Assembly: GCF_021531375.1 (NCBI RefSeq)
Contig: NZ_JADYTU010000002.1
Span: 62,001 to 126,000, forward strand
DNA length: 64,000 bases
Direction: 5' to 3'
Origin: Pseudoflavonifractor phocaeensis
Lineage (GTDB): Bacteria; Bacillota; Clostridia; Oscillospirales; Oscillospiraceae
In this document: positions 43,662 to 53,718 of the stretch, one piece after another
Numbering within the stretch: the stretch's first letter is position 1
Layout: the number at the start of each line of letters is the position of its first letter
Translations under genes and position numbers: made by a program
The notes under the pieces: generated by a model
What the model was told of the DNA's origin: nothing
Seen by the model: only the letters and a program-made list of their open reading frames with translations
Database searches by the model: none

Positions 43662-43733
43662 TGCAGACCGTCCTTGTTCAAAATGGTGTATGCCGCAGAG
43701 GGTCATACCCGAAGAATAGGAGAATGGGGTGCC

Positions 43734-44582
43734 TTATTGCTTCAGCAGGGTATACAGAGCGTGGGCGCACTCCTCGTCGCTGAGGGCGTCCAGGGGCACG
43801 TCGCAGCCTTCCTGGCGCAGCTCCCACAGCAGTTGGGTAGTGTGGGGAACAGTGAGGCCTACGGCCTTCAGCTCCTCCACCCGGGAAAAGACCTCCTTGG
43901 GGGCGCCGTCGGCCACCACCTTGCCCTTGGCCATGACGATGAGCCGGTCGGCCTGGGCGGCCTCGTCCATGTGGTGGGTGATAAGGACCACGGTGACGCC
44001 GCGCTCCCGGTTCAGAGTCTTGATGGTACGCAGTACGTCGAAGCGGCCGATGGGGTCCAGCATGGCGGTGGGCTCGTCCAGGACGATGCACCGGGGCTGC
44101 ATGGCAATGACGCCGGCGATGGCGATGCGCTGCTTCTGGCCGCCGGACAGAAGGTGAGGGGCGTGCTCCCGGAACTCGTACATGCCCACGGCCTTCAGCG
44201 CGTCGTCCACCCGCTGGCGGATCTCCGCAGGGGGAACGCCCAGATTCTCCGGGGCGAAGGCCACGTCTTCCTCCACCACGTTGGCCACGATCTGGTTGTC
44301 GGGGTTTTGGAACACCATGCCTACGGTGCGGCGGATGTTCAGCAGCTTTTCTTCCTCGGCGGTGTCCATGCCGTCCACATATACCGTGCCGCCGGAGGGC
44401 AGCAGAATGGCGTTCATATGCTTGGCCAGGGTGGACTTGCCGCTGCCGTTGTGGCCCAGAATAGCCACAAAGGCCCCCTCCTCAATGGCAATGTCCACGC
44501 CGTTGAGGACGGTGGGGGCCGTCCCCTCAACTGTGGTGTAAGAGAAATGGAGGTCCTGTGTCTGGATGATCTCGTTGCTCAT
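43734..44582 (-). CDS. ecfA1: ECF transporter ATPase EcfA1
   Basis: The 282-residue ABC ATPase has [22 protein letters not shown] and [15 protein letters not shown] 44582 has GAGGG upstream. It is the first gene of the leftward ECF-truA operon, a group II (shared) energizing module that serves S components elsewhere in the genome. Confidence 0.93.
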   Translation of the reverse strand: MSNEIIQTQDLHFSYTTVEGTAPTVLNGVDIAIEEGAFVAILGHNGSGKSTLAKHMNAILLPSGGTVYVDGMDTAEEEKLLNIRRTVGMVFQNPDNQIVANVVEEDVAFAPENLGVPPAEIRQRVDDALKAVGMYEFREHAPHLLSGGQKQRIAIAGVIAMQPRCIVLDEPTAMLDPIGRFDVLRTIKTLNRERGVTVVLITHHMDEAAQADRLIVMAKGKVVADGAPKEVFSRVEELKAVGLTVPHTTQLLWELRQEGCDVPLDALSDEECAHALYTLLKQ

Positions 44583-44660
44583 ATCAGTTTCCCTCATATT
44601 GTTTCGATTCAGTGAAAAATCAGAAGTCGGGCGCCGCACCCCGGCGGGGAGACAATGTTG

Positions 44661-45335
44661 TTACCGCGCGGGCTTGTGGATGACCAGATACAAGCTGGAC
44701 CCATCCACTTCGGTCACTTCGTAGGGGTAGCCGAACTTCCGGCCGATGGCATCGTAGTCCTCGGGCGTCTGGGTGGTGGCCCGGAAGCCGTCCTTGCAGA
44801 TGATGACGCCGTCCTTGGTCTGCTCCATGTCCAGTTCGCCCAGCAGGCCCTTGTCGGCCTGCTCCTGGAACCAGGCGATGCGGTGGTCCCAGAATCTAGC
44901 GCTGTAGGTGCTGAAGTAGGCGGTGCCGCCGGGAGCCAGGACGTCCAGGATCTTGGCGATCACCTGGTCGTCGGCCCGCATGGCGGACAGGCCGTTCTGC
45001 AGGCACAGGATCACGTCGAAGGGCCGGTCAAAGGCCATCTGGTGGACGTCCATGGCCACCATGCTGGCATTGGGGAAGTCCTTCAGATATTCCGTACCCA
45101 GCTTTACGCTGTCCTCGGAGATGTCCATGCCCACGATCTCGGCGCAGTTGGGGGCCAGCTCCCGGACGATGCGTCCGTAGCCGGCGCCCAGCTCCAGCAC
45201 CCGCTCCGTTCCCGTGAGGTGCTGCCGGACAAAGTCGATCTCGGCCTCGAAGTACTGCTTGATGCGGGGAAGGGCAGTGTCGTACACCTGGAAGAGCTTC
45301 TGGGAATTGAGGCTTTCCGCGTAGTAATTGCTCAC
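44661..45335 (-). CDS. Class I SAM-dependent methyltransferase
   Basis: The protein has the SAM-binding motif VLELGAGYGRIVRELAP and later VGMDISEDSV, typical of class I methyltransferases. The substrate cannot be deduced. I prefer the GTG at 45335, since AAAGG is about 10 bases upstream; the ATG at 45344 directly abuts the site. It may be co-transcribed with the next methyltransferase gene upstream. Confidence 0.82.
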   Translation of the reverse strand: MSNYYAESLNSQKLFQVYDTALPRIKQYFEAEIDFVRQHLTGTERVLELGAGYGRIVRELAPNCAEIVGMDISEDSVKLGTEYLKDFPNASMVAMDVHQMAFDRPFDVILCLQNGLSAMRADDQVIAKILDVLAPGGTAYFSTYSARFWDHRIAWFQEQADKGLLGELDMEQTKDGVIICKDGFRATTQTPEDYDAIGRKFGYPYEVTEVDGSSLYLVIHKPAR

Positions 45336-45411
45336 TGCTATCATCCTTTCTGATTGGTAGCCCATGGATTATGAAGAAAAGAGGACGCCCGACCTCTGAT
45401 TTCATAAAAGA

Positions 45412-46275
45412 TCATGTCCGGGTCCAGCGGCCTGTGGCTCCACAGGGGAGGGCCAGACCGCTCTCGGTGACGGGTAGGCCCAGTTCGTCGCTGACGGTGT
45501 GCCCGCCGAATCGTTTGGAGATCAGAGTTTCCAAAATATAGGTGACCACGCTGGGGGCCAGACCGGTGGTGTAGGAGTTGAGAATGATAAACAGGGGATC
45601 GTCGGACAACACGCCGGAGACCAGCTCCACAAAGGGATAAAGGTTCTCCTCCAGCTTCCACACCTCGCCGGTGGGTCCCCGGCCGTAGGAGGGGGGGTCC
45701 ATGATAATGGCGTCGTACTTCCGGCCCCGGCGGATCTCCCGCTCCACAAATTTGGCGCAGTCATCCACAATCCAGCGGATGGGGGCGTCCTCTAACCCGG
45801 AGGACTTGGCGTTTTCCCGGGCCCACTGGACCATGCCTCTTGCCGCGTCCACATGGCACACGGAGGCCCCCGCGGCGGCGCAGGCCACCGTGGCCCCGCC
45901 GGTATAGGCAAACAGATTCAGCACGCTGACGGGGCGGCCCGCGTTTTTGATCTGATCCCGGGCGAAGTCCCAGTTGGAGGCCTGCTCAGGGAACAGGCCG
46001 GTGTGCTTGAAATTCATAGGCTTGATGTTAAAGGTCAGATCCCGGTAGGAGACGGTCCAGCGCTCGGGCATGGACTTGTTCCGCCACTGTCCGCCCCCGG
46101 TGGAGGAGCGGGCGTACCGGCCGGAATTCACCTTCCAGCCCCGGTGGGTCCGGGGGGTATTCCAAATCGCCTGGGGGTCGGGCCGGACCAGCAGCTGGTC
46201 TCCCCAGCGCTCCAGCTTTTCTCCCCGTCCGCAATCAATCAGCTCATAGTCCTTCCATTGATCGGAAAGCCACAT
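45412..46275 (-). CDS. RlmI/RlmL-like class I rRNA methyltransferase
   Basis: The 287-residue protein has the SAM site VLNLFAYTGGATVACAAAGASVCHVDAA and a catalytic-type DPPSYGRGP motif, as in RlmI/RlmK-like RNA cytosine or guanine methyltransferases. No PUA domain is seen. ATG 46275 has GAGGTG upstream. The exact RNA target is not known. Confidence 0.82.
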   Translation of the reverse strand: MWLSDQWKDYELIDCGRGEKLERWGDQLLVRPDPQAIWNTPRTHRGWKVNSGRYARSSTGGGQWRNKSMPERWTVSYRDLTFNIKPMNFKHTGLFPEQASNWDFARDQIKNAGRPVSVLNLFAYTGGATVACAAAGASVCHVDAARGMVQWARENAKSSGLEDAPIRWIVDDCAKFVEREIRRGRKYDAIIMDPPSYGRGPTGEVWKLEENLYPFVELVSGVLSDDPLFIILNSYTTGLAPSVVTYILETLISKRFGGHTVSDELGLPVTESGLALPCGATGRWTRT

Positions 46276-46492
46276 AAAAGGCACACCTCATCCATCATAA
46301 TACAAATTAAAACTAAGATAGTATATCATTTTGGGGCATTTCCGTCAATGAATTTGGGGGAACTTCCTGGGAAAAACCGGGGTTTTCGGAGATCCTGCGG
46401 GAAAAGATTGTAATTGGCGGAAGCATGTGATAAAATACTAAAAAATCCGACAAAATCAGATGCCACAGGCATTTTCAGAGAGGTGCATACCC

Positions 46493-47188
46493 ATGGATCA
46501 TCCCTTCCGCAGCGCAATGTTCGGCGGCTTCAACCGCCAGGATGTTTTGACGTATCTGGAGACCACCGCCCAGGAGGCGGCAAAGCAGCAGGAGGAACTC
46601 CGGCAGCAGCTGGACGCGGCCCGGGAAACGGCGGACCGGCAGAATGCAGAACTGACGGAGCGGCAGGAGCGGCTGAACCGGCTGGGTCAGGAGAGCGAGG
46701 GCTTGCGCGCCCAGCTGGAGCAAGCCAATATCGCCCTGTCCTCCTGCCGGACGGAGTGCAGTCAGAAGACGGAAGAGCTGGAGACAGCACGGTGGGAGAT
46801 CAGTGAGCTGAAGGCCCGGGTCGCCGCCTTGGAGCCGGACGCCGCCGCCTATGCCGCCGTCAAGGAGCGGACCGCCGGGGTAGAACTGGAGGCCCACCGC
46901 CGTGCCCAGGCCATCCAGGAGGAGGCAGAGGGGCAGGCCCGCCAGCTGCGCCGGCAGATGGAGCAGTGGATCCAGAGGGTGGAAAGGGAGTACGACGCCC
47001 TGCGCTCCCAGGTGGAGTCCACCGTCTCCCACGCCGCTGACCAGCTGACTAAGGCGGAAAAGAGCCTGGAACAGGTCACCGCGCTGATGGAGGAGCGGGA
47101 GGTGACCCTGGAGTCCCTGGCCCAGGCTTATGCCGACACCGACCCGGCCAAAGTGACCGCGCCCATGCCTATCCCGGAGAAGGAGTGA
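46493..47188 (+). CDS. DivIVA-like coiled-coil protein
   Basis: The N-terminus FGGFNRQDVLTYLE resembles the DivIVA/GpsB membrane-binding motif, followed by a coiled coil of about 180 residues rich in Glu, Gln and Ala. Such proteins mark curved membrane or the division site. ATG 46493 has GAGAGGTG upstream. It stands alone with a strong terminator after it. Confidence 0.8.
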   Translation: MDHPFRSAMFGGFNRQDVLTYLETTAQEAAKQQEELRQQLDAARETADRQNAELTERQERLNRLGQESEGLRAQLEQANIALSSCRTECSQKTEELETARWEISELKARVAALEPDAAAYAAVKERTAGVELEAHRRAQAIQEEAEGQARQLRRQMEQWIQRVEREYDALRSQVESTVSHAADQLTKAEKSLEQVTALMEEREVTLESLAQAYADTDPAKVTAPMPIPEKE

Positions 47189-47196
47189 CCAATATA

Positions 47197-47234
47197 CAGC
47201 CCCTTGTCCGTAAAAGGACAGGGGGCTTTTTTAA
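47197..47234 (+). terminator. Terminator after DivIVA-like gene
   Basis: AGCCCCTTGTCC and GGACAGGGGGCT pair around a short loop, followed by six T. Confidence 0.88.
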
Positions 47235-47244
47235 GTTTTGAATT

Positions 47245-47508
47245 GTAAATTTTAGTTTATCGTTTCAAGTAGGGTGAGGGCTTAGTAGGGCTGGGGCTTA
47301 TCCCTCCCCCTTTTGGCCTTAGGCCATTTCCCCCCGACGGGGGGGATCGTCCCCCGCCGTCCGACGGCTGCCATTTTGGCGGCGGCCCCAAGGGGCCGCC
47401 CTACGGGCGGGGCGTCCAGAGGCCGCCCCCTACGAAGCCATATTGTAAACCGTGCGTAGGGGGCGGCGTCCTCAACGCCCCATAATACATCCATAAACTA
47501 ACATTTAT
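47245..47508 (+). repeat. MITE-like repeat, copy C (264 bp)
   Basis: It has the same orientation and layout as copy A, with the middle GCCATTTTGGCGGCGGCCCC block. Its terminal repeats are slightly decayed (ATAAACTAACATTTAT at the right). Confidence 0.85.
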
Positions 47509-47543
47509 TTTATGAGAAGCAAGGTTTACTCTTTCAAATGAAC

Positions 47544-47572
47544 GCGCCGCCGCCCAGTTCGGGCGGCGGCGC
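47544..47572 (-). terminator. GC-rich hairpin after stalk-domain gene
   Basis: GCGCCGCCGCCC and its exact complement flank GAACT on the minus strand. The T run is poor (GTTCATTTG), so it is a moderate terminator. Confidence 0.5.
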
Positions 47573-47616
47573 ATTGGCGCATTGTCTATAAAACTTGTAT
47601 AATGCTCGGTAATGGC

Positions 47617-49095
47617 TTACTCCAGACCGGGCAGCGCACCCATCATCTGGTTCAGGTCGATGACAACGGCACCGGCGGGGGGCGCGGTGACAGGCTTGGC
47701 GCTGGTGGACTGGTAAGTGCCGTCCATAGTCATGACCATCGTCATGTCGCTGGCATCCTCCAGGCTCATCTCGACGCTCATGCCCATCTGCATCTTGCTG
47801 CCCTTCATGGTGGCAGTCAACTCCATGGAGCCGAAAGAGGGGTCAAGAGCAGTCATCTCGATCTCATAGCCGGTGATCTTGGAGCCGTTGGTGTACAGGG
47901 TGAAGATCATGGCGGCGCCGTCCATTTCCAGCGTATTCACATAGGAAGAACCGGACTTTTCGAAAGCGCTGTCGGCGCATACGGCGTTGATCAAGGCCAG
48001 ATAGTCGGAGGTAGTAAGCTCGGCGCTGGTCAGGGGCATGATCTTCAGCATGGAGGTCAGGGACTCCTCAAAGCTGGTGTCAAGAGAGGCCATGGACAGC
48101 TCCATCAAGGCGGTATAATCCATGCCCAGCATATCGCTCATTTGGTCGAACATGGCGGCCAGGTCCATCTTGAACCAGGCATTGGCCAGGTCTGGCTGCC
48201 CCATCAGATCGGCCAGGGCGGCGGACTGGAAGTAGAAAACGCCGTCGGCCATGTCACCGCGCATCTCAAAGTCGATGTCCATGGGGAACTGGGGAGCGCC
48301 AGCAACGCCGGTCATGGAGGAGGTAACGTCCTGACCGTCCACAGTCATGCTCATATCCATGACCATGTCGGTGTTAAACTGGAGAGCGCTGGCGCCGGCG
48401 GTCACCATATTATAATCGCCGTCCACGGTAAAGCTCATATCCATGGAAGAACCTTCGACAGCCGTGTTCATGCCAACGTTTGCGGTGTAGCTGCCGGAAA
48501 CCTGCTGGTTCTTCTCGCTGAAGCTCTTGCTGTAAGCCAAGTATTTGTCCATCAGAGTGTAGGTCTCTTTGTTGGCGGCCATGATGGCATCCACGTCGTC
48601 AATGATGACGGTGCCCTGCTGGGCGTCCCATCCCACGGTGTAGCCCAGTGCGTCGGCTACCAGACCGAAGGGGATGTAGGTGCGGGAGAGAGAGGACTCA
48701 ATGTAGGGGGCTACATCGGTGTCAATGACCTTGGTCTGGCCGTCCTGGATCAGAATGATCTGGTTCTTGCCGATGGTGAGGGAGATGGTCAGATCGCCCT
48801 TGGTGGCGGTGACAGTGGAGGTATCGCCATCCCAGGTCATGTCCTTCTCAGCAAAGCCCAGCTGCTCAAAGACAGCCACAAAGGGCAGGCAGGAGCGGTC
48901 GTTCTTGATCTTGGGGGTAGCGTCGGTGAAGGTAACGTAGTCGTGATTGACCATCACATAGAAGTCGCCTTGCTTTTCGGGAACGGCGGTGGGGGCCGGG
49001 CTGATGACCAGGTCGCCCTCGGCGGCGAAGGCAGAAACGCTCAGAGACAGAGCCAGCACGGCGCCGCAGAGCAGAGTGCGAAACAGCTTTTTCAT
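47617..49095 (-). CDS. Secreted protein with copper-amine-oxidase-like stalk domain
   Basis: The 492-residue protein has a signal peptide ending in VSAFAAE. Its N-terminal region carries the stalk-domain pattern (FTDATPKIKNDRSCLPFVAVFEQLGF ... YIPFGLVADALGYTVGWD), and a long beta-rich region follows. The stalk domain (Cu_amine_oxidN1) binds surfaces in many Firmicutes secreted proteins. The remaining part is Met- and Asp-rich and unassigned. AGGAGT precedes the ATG. Confidence 0.82.
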   Translation of the reverse strand: MKKLFRTLLCGAVLALSLSVSAFAAEGDLVISPAPTAVPEKQGDFYVMVNHDYVTFTDATPKIKNDRSCLPFVAVFEQLGFAEKDMTWDGDTSTVTATKGDLTISLTIGKNQIILIQDGQTKVIDTDVAPYIESSLSRTYIPFGLVADALGYTVGWDAQQGTVIIDDVDAIMAANKETYTLMDKYLAYSKSFSEKNQQVSGSYTANVGMNTAVEGSSMDMSFTVDGDYNMVTAGASALQFNTDMVMDMSMTVDGQDVTSSMTGVAGAPQFPMDIDFEMRGDMADGVFYFQSAALADLMGQPDLANAWFKMDLAAMFDQMSDMLGMDYTALMELSMASLDTSFEESLTSMLKIMPLTSAELTTSDYLALINAVCADSAFEKSGSSYVNTLEMDGAAMIFTLYTNGSKITGYEIEMTALDPSFGSMELTATMKGSKMQMGMSVEMSLEDASDMTMVMTMDGTYQSTSAKPVTAPPAGAVVIDLNQMMGALPGLE

Positions 49096-49475
49096 ACATA
49101 CAACTCCTTTTCATTTTTCAAAATTCTCAAAATCCAACTGCGTATCGACCAGTGATTTGGTAAATTCATTATAAGGCGGGCGGAAATAGGGGTCAATCAT
49201 TTCACAAGAAGTTTAATCGAAATTTTAAAAATTGTTCGAGTGTGCAGGCGCGGCGGCGTCTGGCTGATAGATGCATGGTGATATACCCAGGAGGAAGGCG
49301 CTTTTCAAACAGGGAACCTGATTTGAGATACGGAAAAATGAGGCTCTTTTTTGAAAAACGGCCTCATTTTCTGTCCCAGCCCTTGCAATCAGAAGACCCT
49401 TCCGGTATAATATTACGGAATCATTTCAGATATGAGCCGGTTCCCGGCCAAACAATACAGAAAGCGTGATGAATT
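49096..49475. other. Intergenic region upstream of leuS
   Basis: A divergent gap with the leuS promoter (49383-49411) and, before it, a hairpin AAAATGAGGC ... GCCTCATTTT (49335-49374). The leader after the promoter is only about 60 bases, with no T-box motif, so leuS does not look tRNA-controlled here. Confidence 0.55.
49383..49411 (+). promoter_or_regulatory. Promoter of leuS
   Basis: TTGCAA, 17 bases, TATAAT, about 65 bases before the TTG start. Confidence 0.7.
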
Positions 49476-51905
49476 TTGAAGTACGATTTCACCGCCATTG
49501 AGAAAAAATGGCAGACCAAGTGGAAGGAAGAGAAGACCTTTGCCTGTAAGACCGGCGACACCAGCAAGCCCAAGTTTTACGGTCTGGTGGAGTTCCCCTA
49601 TCCCTCCGGAAACGGCCTGCATGTGGGCCACGCCCGGCCCTATACCGCCATGGATGTGGTGGCCCGGAAGAAGCGGATGGACGGCTATAACGTGCTGTTC
49701 CCCATCGGCTTCGACGCCTTCGGTCTGCCCACCGAGAACTTTGCCATCAAGAACCACATCCACCCTGCCAAGGTGACTCATGACAACATCGCCAACTTCA
49801 CCAAGCAGCTGGAGATGCTGGGCTACTCCTTCGATTGGGACCGCGTAGTCAATACCACCGACCCCAGTTACTACAAGTGGACCCAGTGGATCTTCCTCCA
49901 GCTGTGGAAGAAGGGTCTGGCCTATAAGACCACCATGCCCGTCAACTGGTGTACCTCCTGCAAGTGCGTCCTGGCCAACGAGGAAGTGGTGGAGGGCGTG
50001 TGCGAGCGCTGCGGCGCCCCTGTCATCCGCAAGGAGAAGAGCCAGTGGATGCTGAAGATCACCGCCTATGCCCAGCGCCTCATCGACGATCTGGACGATC
50101 TGGACTTTATCGAGCGGGTCAAGATCCAGCAGAAGAACTGGATCGGCCGCTCCACCGGCGCCGAGGTCACCTTCAAGGCCACCACCGGCGAGGACATCGT
50201 GGTGTACACCACCCGTCCCGACACCCTGTTTGGCGCCACCTACATGGTGTTGTCTCCCGAGCATGAGCTCATCAAGGGCTGGATGGAGGCCGGCAAGCTG
50301 GCCAACGCCGACGAGGTGGCAGCCTATCAGAAGGTGGCCGCCTCCAAGTCCGACCTGGAGCGCACCGAGCTGAACAAGGAAAAGACCGGCGTGAAGCTGG
50401 ACGGCGTACGGGGCGTCAACCCCGTCAACGGCAAGGAGATCCCCATCTTCATCTCCGACTACGTCCTGGCCACCTACGGAACCGGCGCCATCATGGCTGT
50501 TCCCGCCCACGACGACCGCGACTGGGAATTTGCCAAGAAGTTCGGCTGCGAGATCATTGAGGTGGTCTCCGGCGGCGAGGATGTGCAGCAGGCCGCCTTC
50601 ACCGCCAAAGACGATACCGGCATCATGGTCAACTCCAACTTCCTCAACGGTCTGACCGTCAAGGACGCCATCCCCGTCATCACCAAGTGGCTGGAGGAGA
50701 AGGGCATCGGCCATGCCCAGGTCAACTACAAGCTGCGCGATTGGGTATTCTCCCGTCAGCGCTACTGGGGCGAGCCCATCCCCATGGTGTGGTGCGACAA
50801 GTGCGGCTGGCAGCCCATCCCCGAGGACCAGCTGCCCTTGCTGCTGCCCGAGGTGGAGTCCTACGAGCCCACTGACGACGGCGAGTCCCCCATCTCCAAG
50901 ATGACCGACTGGGTCAATACCACCTGCCCCTGCTGCGGCGGTCCCGCTAAGCGTGAGACCGACACCATGCCCCAGTGGGCCGGTTCCTCCTGGTATTTCC
51001 TGCGGTATATGGACCCCCACAACGACAAGACTCTGGCCTCCAAGGAGGCTCTGGAGTACTGGTCCCCCGTGGACTGGTACAACGGCGGCATGGAGCATAC
51101 CACTCTCCACCTGCTGTACAGCCGGTTCTGGCACAAGTTCCTCTACGACATCGGCGTGGTGCCCACCAAGGAGCCCTACCAGAAGCGCACCTCCCACGGC
51201 ATGATCCTGGGCGAGGGCGGCGAGAAGATGTCCAAGAGCCGCGGCAATGTGGTCAACCCCAACGACATCATTGAGCAGTACGGCGCTGATACCATGCGCA
51301 CCTATATTATGTTTATCGGTGACTTCGAGAAGGCTGCCGCCTGGTCCGCCAACGCCGTCAAGGGCTGCAAGCGGTTCCTGGACCGGGTCTGGAACCTGGC
51401 CACCGAGCAGGAGCATGTGGGCGACGAGTACTCCAAGGCCAACGAGGCCGCCGTTCACAAGGCCATCAAGAAGGTGTCCGAGGACATCGAGGCCATGAAG
51501 TTCAACACCGCTATCGCTGCCCTCATGGCTCTGGTCAACGACTTCTACGCCAACGGCGCCAGCCGGGGCGACATGAAGGCCCTGCTGCTGATGCTGTCCC
51601 CCTTCGCCCCCCATATGTGCGAGGAGCTGTGGGAGATGGCGGGCTACGGCGGTCAGGTCTGCCTCCAGCCCTGGCCCGAGTATGACGCGTCCAAGACCGT
51701 GGCCGCCACCGTCCAGATGGCCGTCCAGGTCAGCGGCAAGGTGAAGGCCAACATCGTGGTACCCGCCGACGCCAGCGACGAGGACATTGTGGCCGCCGCC
51801 CTGGCCGATCCCAAGGTGGCCAAGCTGGCCGAGGGAATGAACCTGGTGAAGTCCATCGTGGTCAAGGGCAAGCTGGTAAGCCTGATTTTCAAGCCCCAGG
51901 CCTGA
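49476..51905 (+). CDS. leuS: Leucyl-tRNA synthetase
   Basis: The 809-residue class I enzyme joins leucine to its tRNA. It shows the HIGH-type motif ([16 protein letters not shown]), the editing domain with [19 protein letters not shown], and KMSKS ([14 protein letters not shown]). It starts with TTG at 49476; the family begins (M)[12 protein letters not shown], so this start is sound. The last 16 codons are duplicated 191 bases downstream as non-coding sequence. Confidence 0.97.
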   Translation: MKYDFTAIEKKWQTKWKEEKTFACKTGDTSKPKFYGLVEFPYPSGNGLHVGHARPYTAMDVVARKKRMDGYNVLFPIGFDAFGLPTENFAIKNHIHPAKVTHDNIANFTKQLEMLGYSFDWDRVVNTTDPSYYKWTQWIFLQLWKKGLAYKTTMPVNWCTSCKCVLANEEVVEGVCERCGAPVIRKEKSQWMLKITAYAQRLIDDLDDLDFIERVKIQQKNWIGRSTGAEVTFKATTGEDIVVYTTRPDTLFGATYMVLSPEHELIKGWMEAGKLANADEVAAYQKVAASKSDLERTELNKEKTGVKLDGVRGVNPVNGKEIPIFISDYVLATYGTGAIMAVPAHDDRDWEFAKKFGCEIIEVVSGGEDVQQAAFTAKDDTGIMVNSNFLNGLTVKDAIPVITKWLEEKGIGHAQVNYKLRDWVFSRQRYWGEPIPMVWCDKCGWQPIPEDQLPLLLPEVESYEPTDDGESPISKMTDWVNTTCPCCGGPAKRETDTMPQWAGSSWYFLRYMDPHNDKTLASKEALEYWSPVDWYNGGMEHTTLHLLYSRFWHKFLYDIGVVPTKEPYQKRTSHGMILGEGGEKMSKSRGNVVNPNDIIEQYGADTMRTYIMFIGDFEKAAAWSANAVKGCKRFLDRVWNLATEQEHVGDEYSKANEAAVHKAIKKVSEDIEAMKFNTAIAALMALVNDFYANGASRGDMKALLLMLSPFAPHMCEELWEMAGYGGQVCLQPWPEYDASKTVAATVQMAVQVSGKVKANIVVPADASDEDIVAAALADPKVAKLAEGMNLVKSIVVKGKLVSLIFKPQA

Positions 51906-52097
51906 TTTGCCCTTGAACACGACCACGCGACAGCGCGGCGCGCCGAGTGGCGCGTAAATTCGAAGCGAAGCGTAGAATTGCGCAGGGCGAATTCACTTCG
52001 CCCGAGCATTTGAAATCAATGGGGTCCCCGCGAAATTTATTTCGCGGGGCGGTCAAGGGCAAGCTGGTAAGCCTGATTTTCAAGCCCCAGGCCTGAT
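51860..52097 (+). repeat. 47-bp leuS-tail duplication flanking hairpin-rich insert
   Basis: Bases 51860-51906 (the leuS 3' end, from GGTCAAGGGC to CCTGAT) recur exactly at 52051-52097. Between them lie about 144 bases with three perfect hairpins (51939-51954, 51985-52003, 52026-52049). A further partial TTTAAGCCCCAGGC follows. The insert looks like a small non-coding repeat element. The reverse-strand ORF through it (with N-K-F-R-G-D-P-I-D-F) is one I recall as a recurrent spurious protein in related genomes. Confidence 0.85.
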
Positions 52098-52142
52098 CTT
52101 TAAGCCCCAGGCGCAATTTACACTGCGTTCATAAATCCCCTC

Positions 52143-52171
52143 TTGACAGAGGCGCGAAAAATGAATATAAT
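52143..52171 (+). promoter_or_regulatory. Consensus promoter of rpsU
   Basis: TTGACA, 17 bases, TATAAT: a perfect match to the housekeeping consensus, about 75 bases before rpsU. Confidence 0.85.
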
Positions 52172-52246
52172 ATCACTGTTAAAGCCATAAATATGGCCCT
52201 TACGTGGCAGGGGACGCCCCGCCGCGCCGGAGGGAGGGAAATATAA

Positions 52247-52429
52247 ATGTCTGAAGTCCGTGTCAGAGAGAACGAGTCTCTGGAGAGCGCTCTGAAGCGC
52301 TTTAAGCGCAGCTGCGCCAAGTCCGGCGTGCTGGCCGAGGTCCGTAAGCGCGAGCATTACGAGAGCCCCAGCGTCAAGCGCCGCAAGAAGTCCGAGGCTG
52401 CCCGCAAGAACCGCAAGAAGTTCTACTAA
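52247..52429 (+). CDS. rpsU: 30S ribosomal protein S21
   Basis: The 60-residue basic protein [58 protein letters not shown]-type sequence is typical S21 (seen here from residue 3 on). It binds the 16S 3' end during initiation. GGAGGGAGG precedes the ATG; a perfect consensus promoter and strong terminator make it a single-gene unit. Confidence 0.97.
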   Translation: MSEVRVRENESLESALKRFKRSCAKSGVLAEVRKREHYESPSVKRRKKSEAARKNRKKFY

Positions 52430-52435
52430 GCCGAA

Positions 52436-52468
52436 AACCGCCGCAGCATAGGCTGCGGCGGTTTTTAT
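52436..52468 (+). terminator. Terminator of rpsU
   Basis: AAACCGCCGCAGC and GCTGCGGCGGTTT pair around ATAG and are followed by TTA. Confidence 0.88.
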
Positions 52469-52529
52469 CTTCACAAAGGCCGGCGTGAGAAGGACCAAAC
52501 AGAAAAAATAAAAAATTTGAAATTAAGCA

Positions 52530-52558
52530 TTGACAAACTCGACAGTATCTGATAAGAT
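52530..52558 (+). promoter_or_regulatory. Promoter of first tRNA-Ala gene
   Basis: TTGACA, 17 bases, TAAGAT, about 45 bases before the tRNA. Confidence 0.7.
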
Positions 52559-52602
52559 ACTACTTGCGCTGAGCGTGACAGCGAGATCAGCGCGGTTCCG
52601 AT

Positions 52603-52678
<76 letters not shown>

Positions 52679-52716
52679 AAAAACCTGTAACTGAAAAGTT
52701 ACAGGTTTTTCTTTTT
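52679..52716 (+). terminator. Terminator after tRNA-Ala copy 1
   Basis: AAAAACCTGTAACT and AGTTACAGGTTTTT pair around GAAA and are followed by CTTTTT. Confidence 0.9.
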
Positions 52717-52782
52717 CTGTTAGAAAACCGGCTTCCGGGAAGAATACAGACTGTCCGCAGCGAAAGGAAGGGGAAGGACAAC

Positions 52783-53718
52783 GTGAAAAAATTTTTATGC
52801 GTCATCCTGGCTGTCAGCCTATTAGCCGGCTGCGGCTCCGGAAACAGGGATACGGTCCCGGAGGGGGAGGAAGGGATCACCTTTACCGACGACTTGGGCA
52901 GGACCGTGACGGTGGATCAGCCGGAGCGCGTGGCCGTGCTGATCGGCAGCTTTGCGGACATCTGGTGTCTGGCGGGAGGGAAGGATACCCTGGTGGCGGC
53001 GGCCCACGACAGCTGGACCAGCTTTGATTTGGGTCTGGAGGACTCCGTGGCGGACCTGGGGGCGGTGAAGGAGCCCAGCATAGAACTTCTTCTGGCGTCT
53101 GAGCCCGATCTGGTCCTGGCCAGCAGCAACACCGACGCCCAGGTGGACCTGCTGGAGGTGCTGGAGAGCAGCGGTCTCAATGTGGCCTATTTTAAGGTGG
53201 CCGATTTTGAGGATTATCTGCGGATGCTGAAGATCTGCACCCAGATCACCGGACGGGAAGAGAATTACCTCCAGTACGGCCAGGCGTTGGAGGAGCAGCG
53301 CCAAGCTGCCATAGACCGGGCGGACGGCAGCCGGCCCACGGTGCTCTATGTCCGGGCCACGGGGTCCAGCTGTAAGGTGAAGAACAGCCGGGACAGTGTG
53401 CTGGGCGAGATGCTGGCGGACCTGGACTGCGTCAATGTGGCGGACAGCAATACCGGACTGCTGGAGGAGCTCAGCATAGAGGCCATCCTGGAGGCCGACC
53501 CTCAGTTCATCTTTGTGGTCCTGCAGGGGGCCGATCCCACCGCCGCCCAGGAGACTTTGGACCGTACCCTCCTGTCCAACCCGGCCTGGAAGAGCCTTAC
53601 CGCGGTGAAGGAGGGGCGCTGCTATATGATGGACCACCAGTTGTATAACCTGAAGCCCAATGCCCGGTGGGGCGAGGCCTACGAAAATCTGGCGGATATC
53701 CTGTATCCTGTGTCTTAA
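52783..53718 (+). CDS. ABC transporter substrate-binding lipoprotein (FecB/BtuF-like)
   Basis: The 311-residue protein has a signal peptide with lipobox LLAGC and the TroA-like binding fold, starting with ITFTDDLGRTVTVDQPERVAVLIGSFADIWCLAG. This family binds siderophore, haem or cobalamin. GTG 52783 follows GGAAGGACAAC; the longer frame begins inside the tRNA and is not real. The matching FecCD permease and ATPase lie 4 kb away on the other strand (57158-58952), so they probably work together. Ligand is inferred only. Confidence 0.88.
   Translation: MKKFLCVILAVSLLAGCGSGNRDTVPEGEEGITFTDDLGRTVTVDQPERVAVLIGSFADIWCLAGGKDTLVAAAHDSWTSFDLGLEDSVADLGAVKEPSIELLLASEPDLVLASSNTDAQVDLLEVLESSGLNVAYFKVADFEDYLRMLKICTQITGREENYLQYGQALEEQRQAAIDRADGSRPTVLYVRATGSSCKVKNSRDSVLGEMLADLDCVNVADSNTGLLEELSIEAILEADPQFIFVVLQGADPTAAQETLDRTLLSNPAWKSLTAVKEGRCYMMDHQLYNLKPNARWGEAYENLADILYPVS

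Noticed and set aside
49200-49475. T-box leader upstream of leuS
   Set aside because: No AGGGTGGNACCGCG-like box, and the transcript leader after the promoter is only about 60 bases.
49413-51926. 837-codon open frame antisense to leuS
   Set aside because: It mirrors the GC-rich leuS codons, lacks a ribosome site and has a His/Gly/Leu-rich low-complexity product typical of antisense frames.
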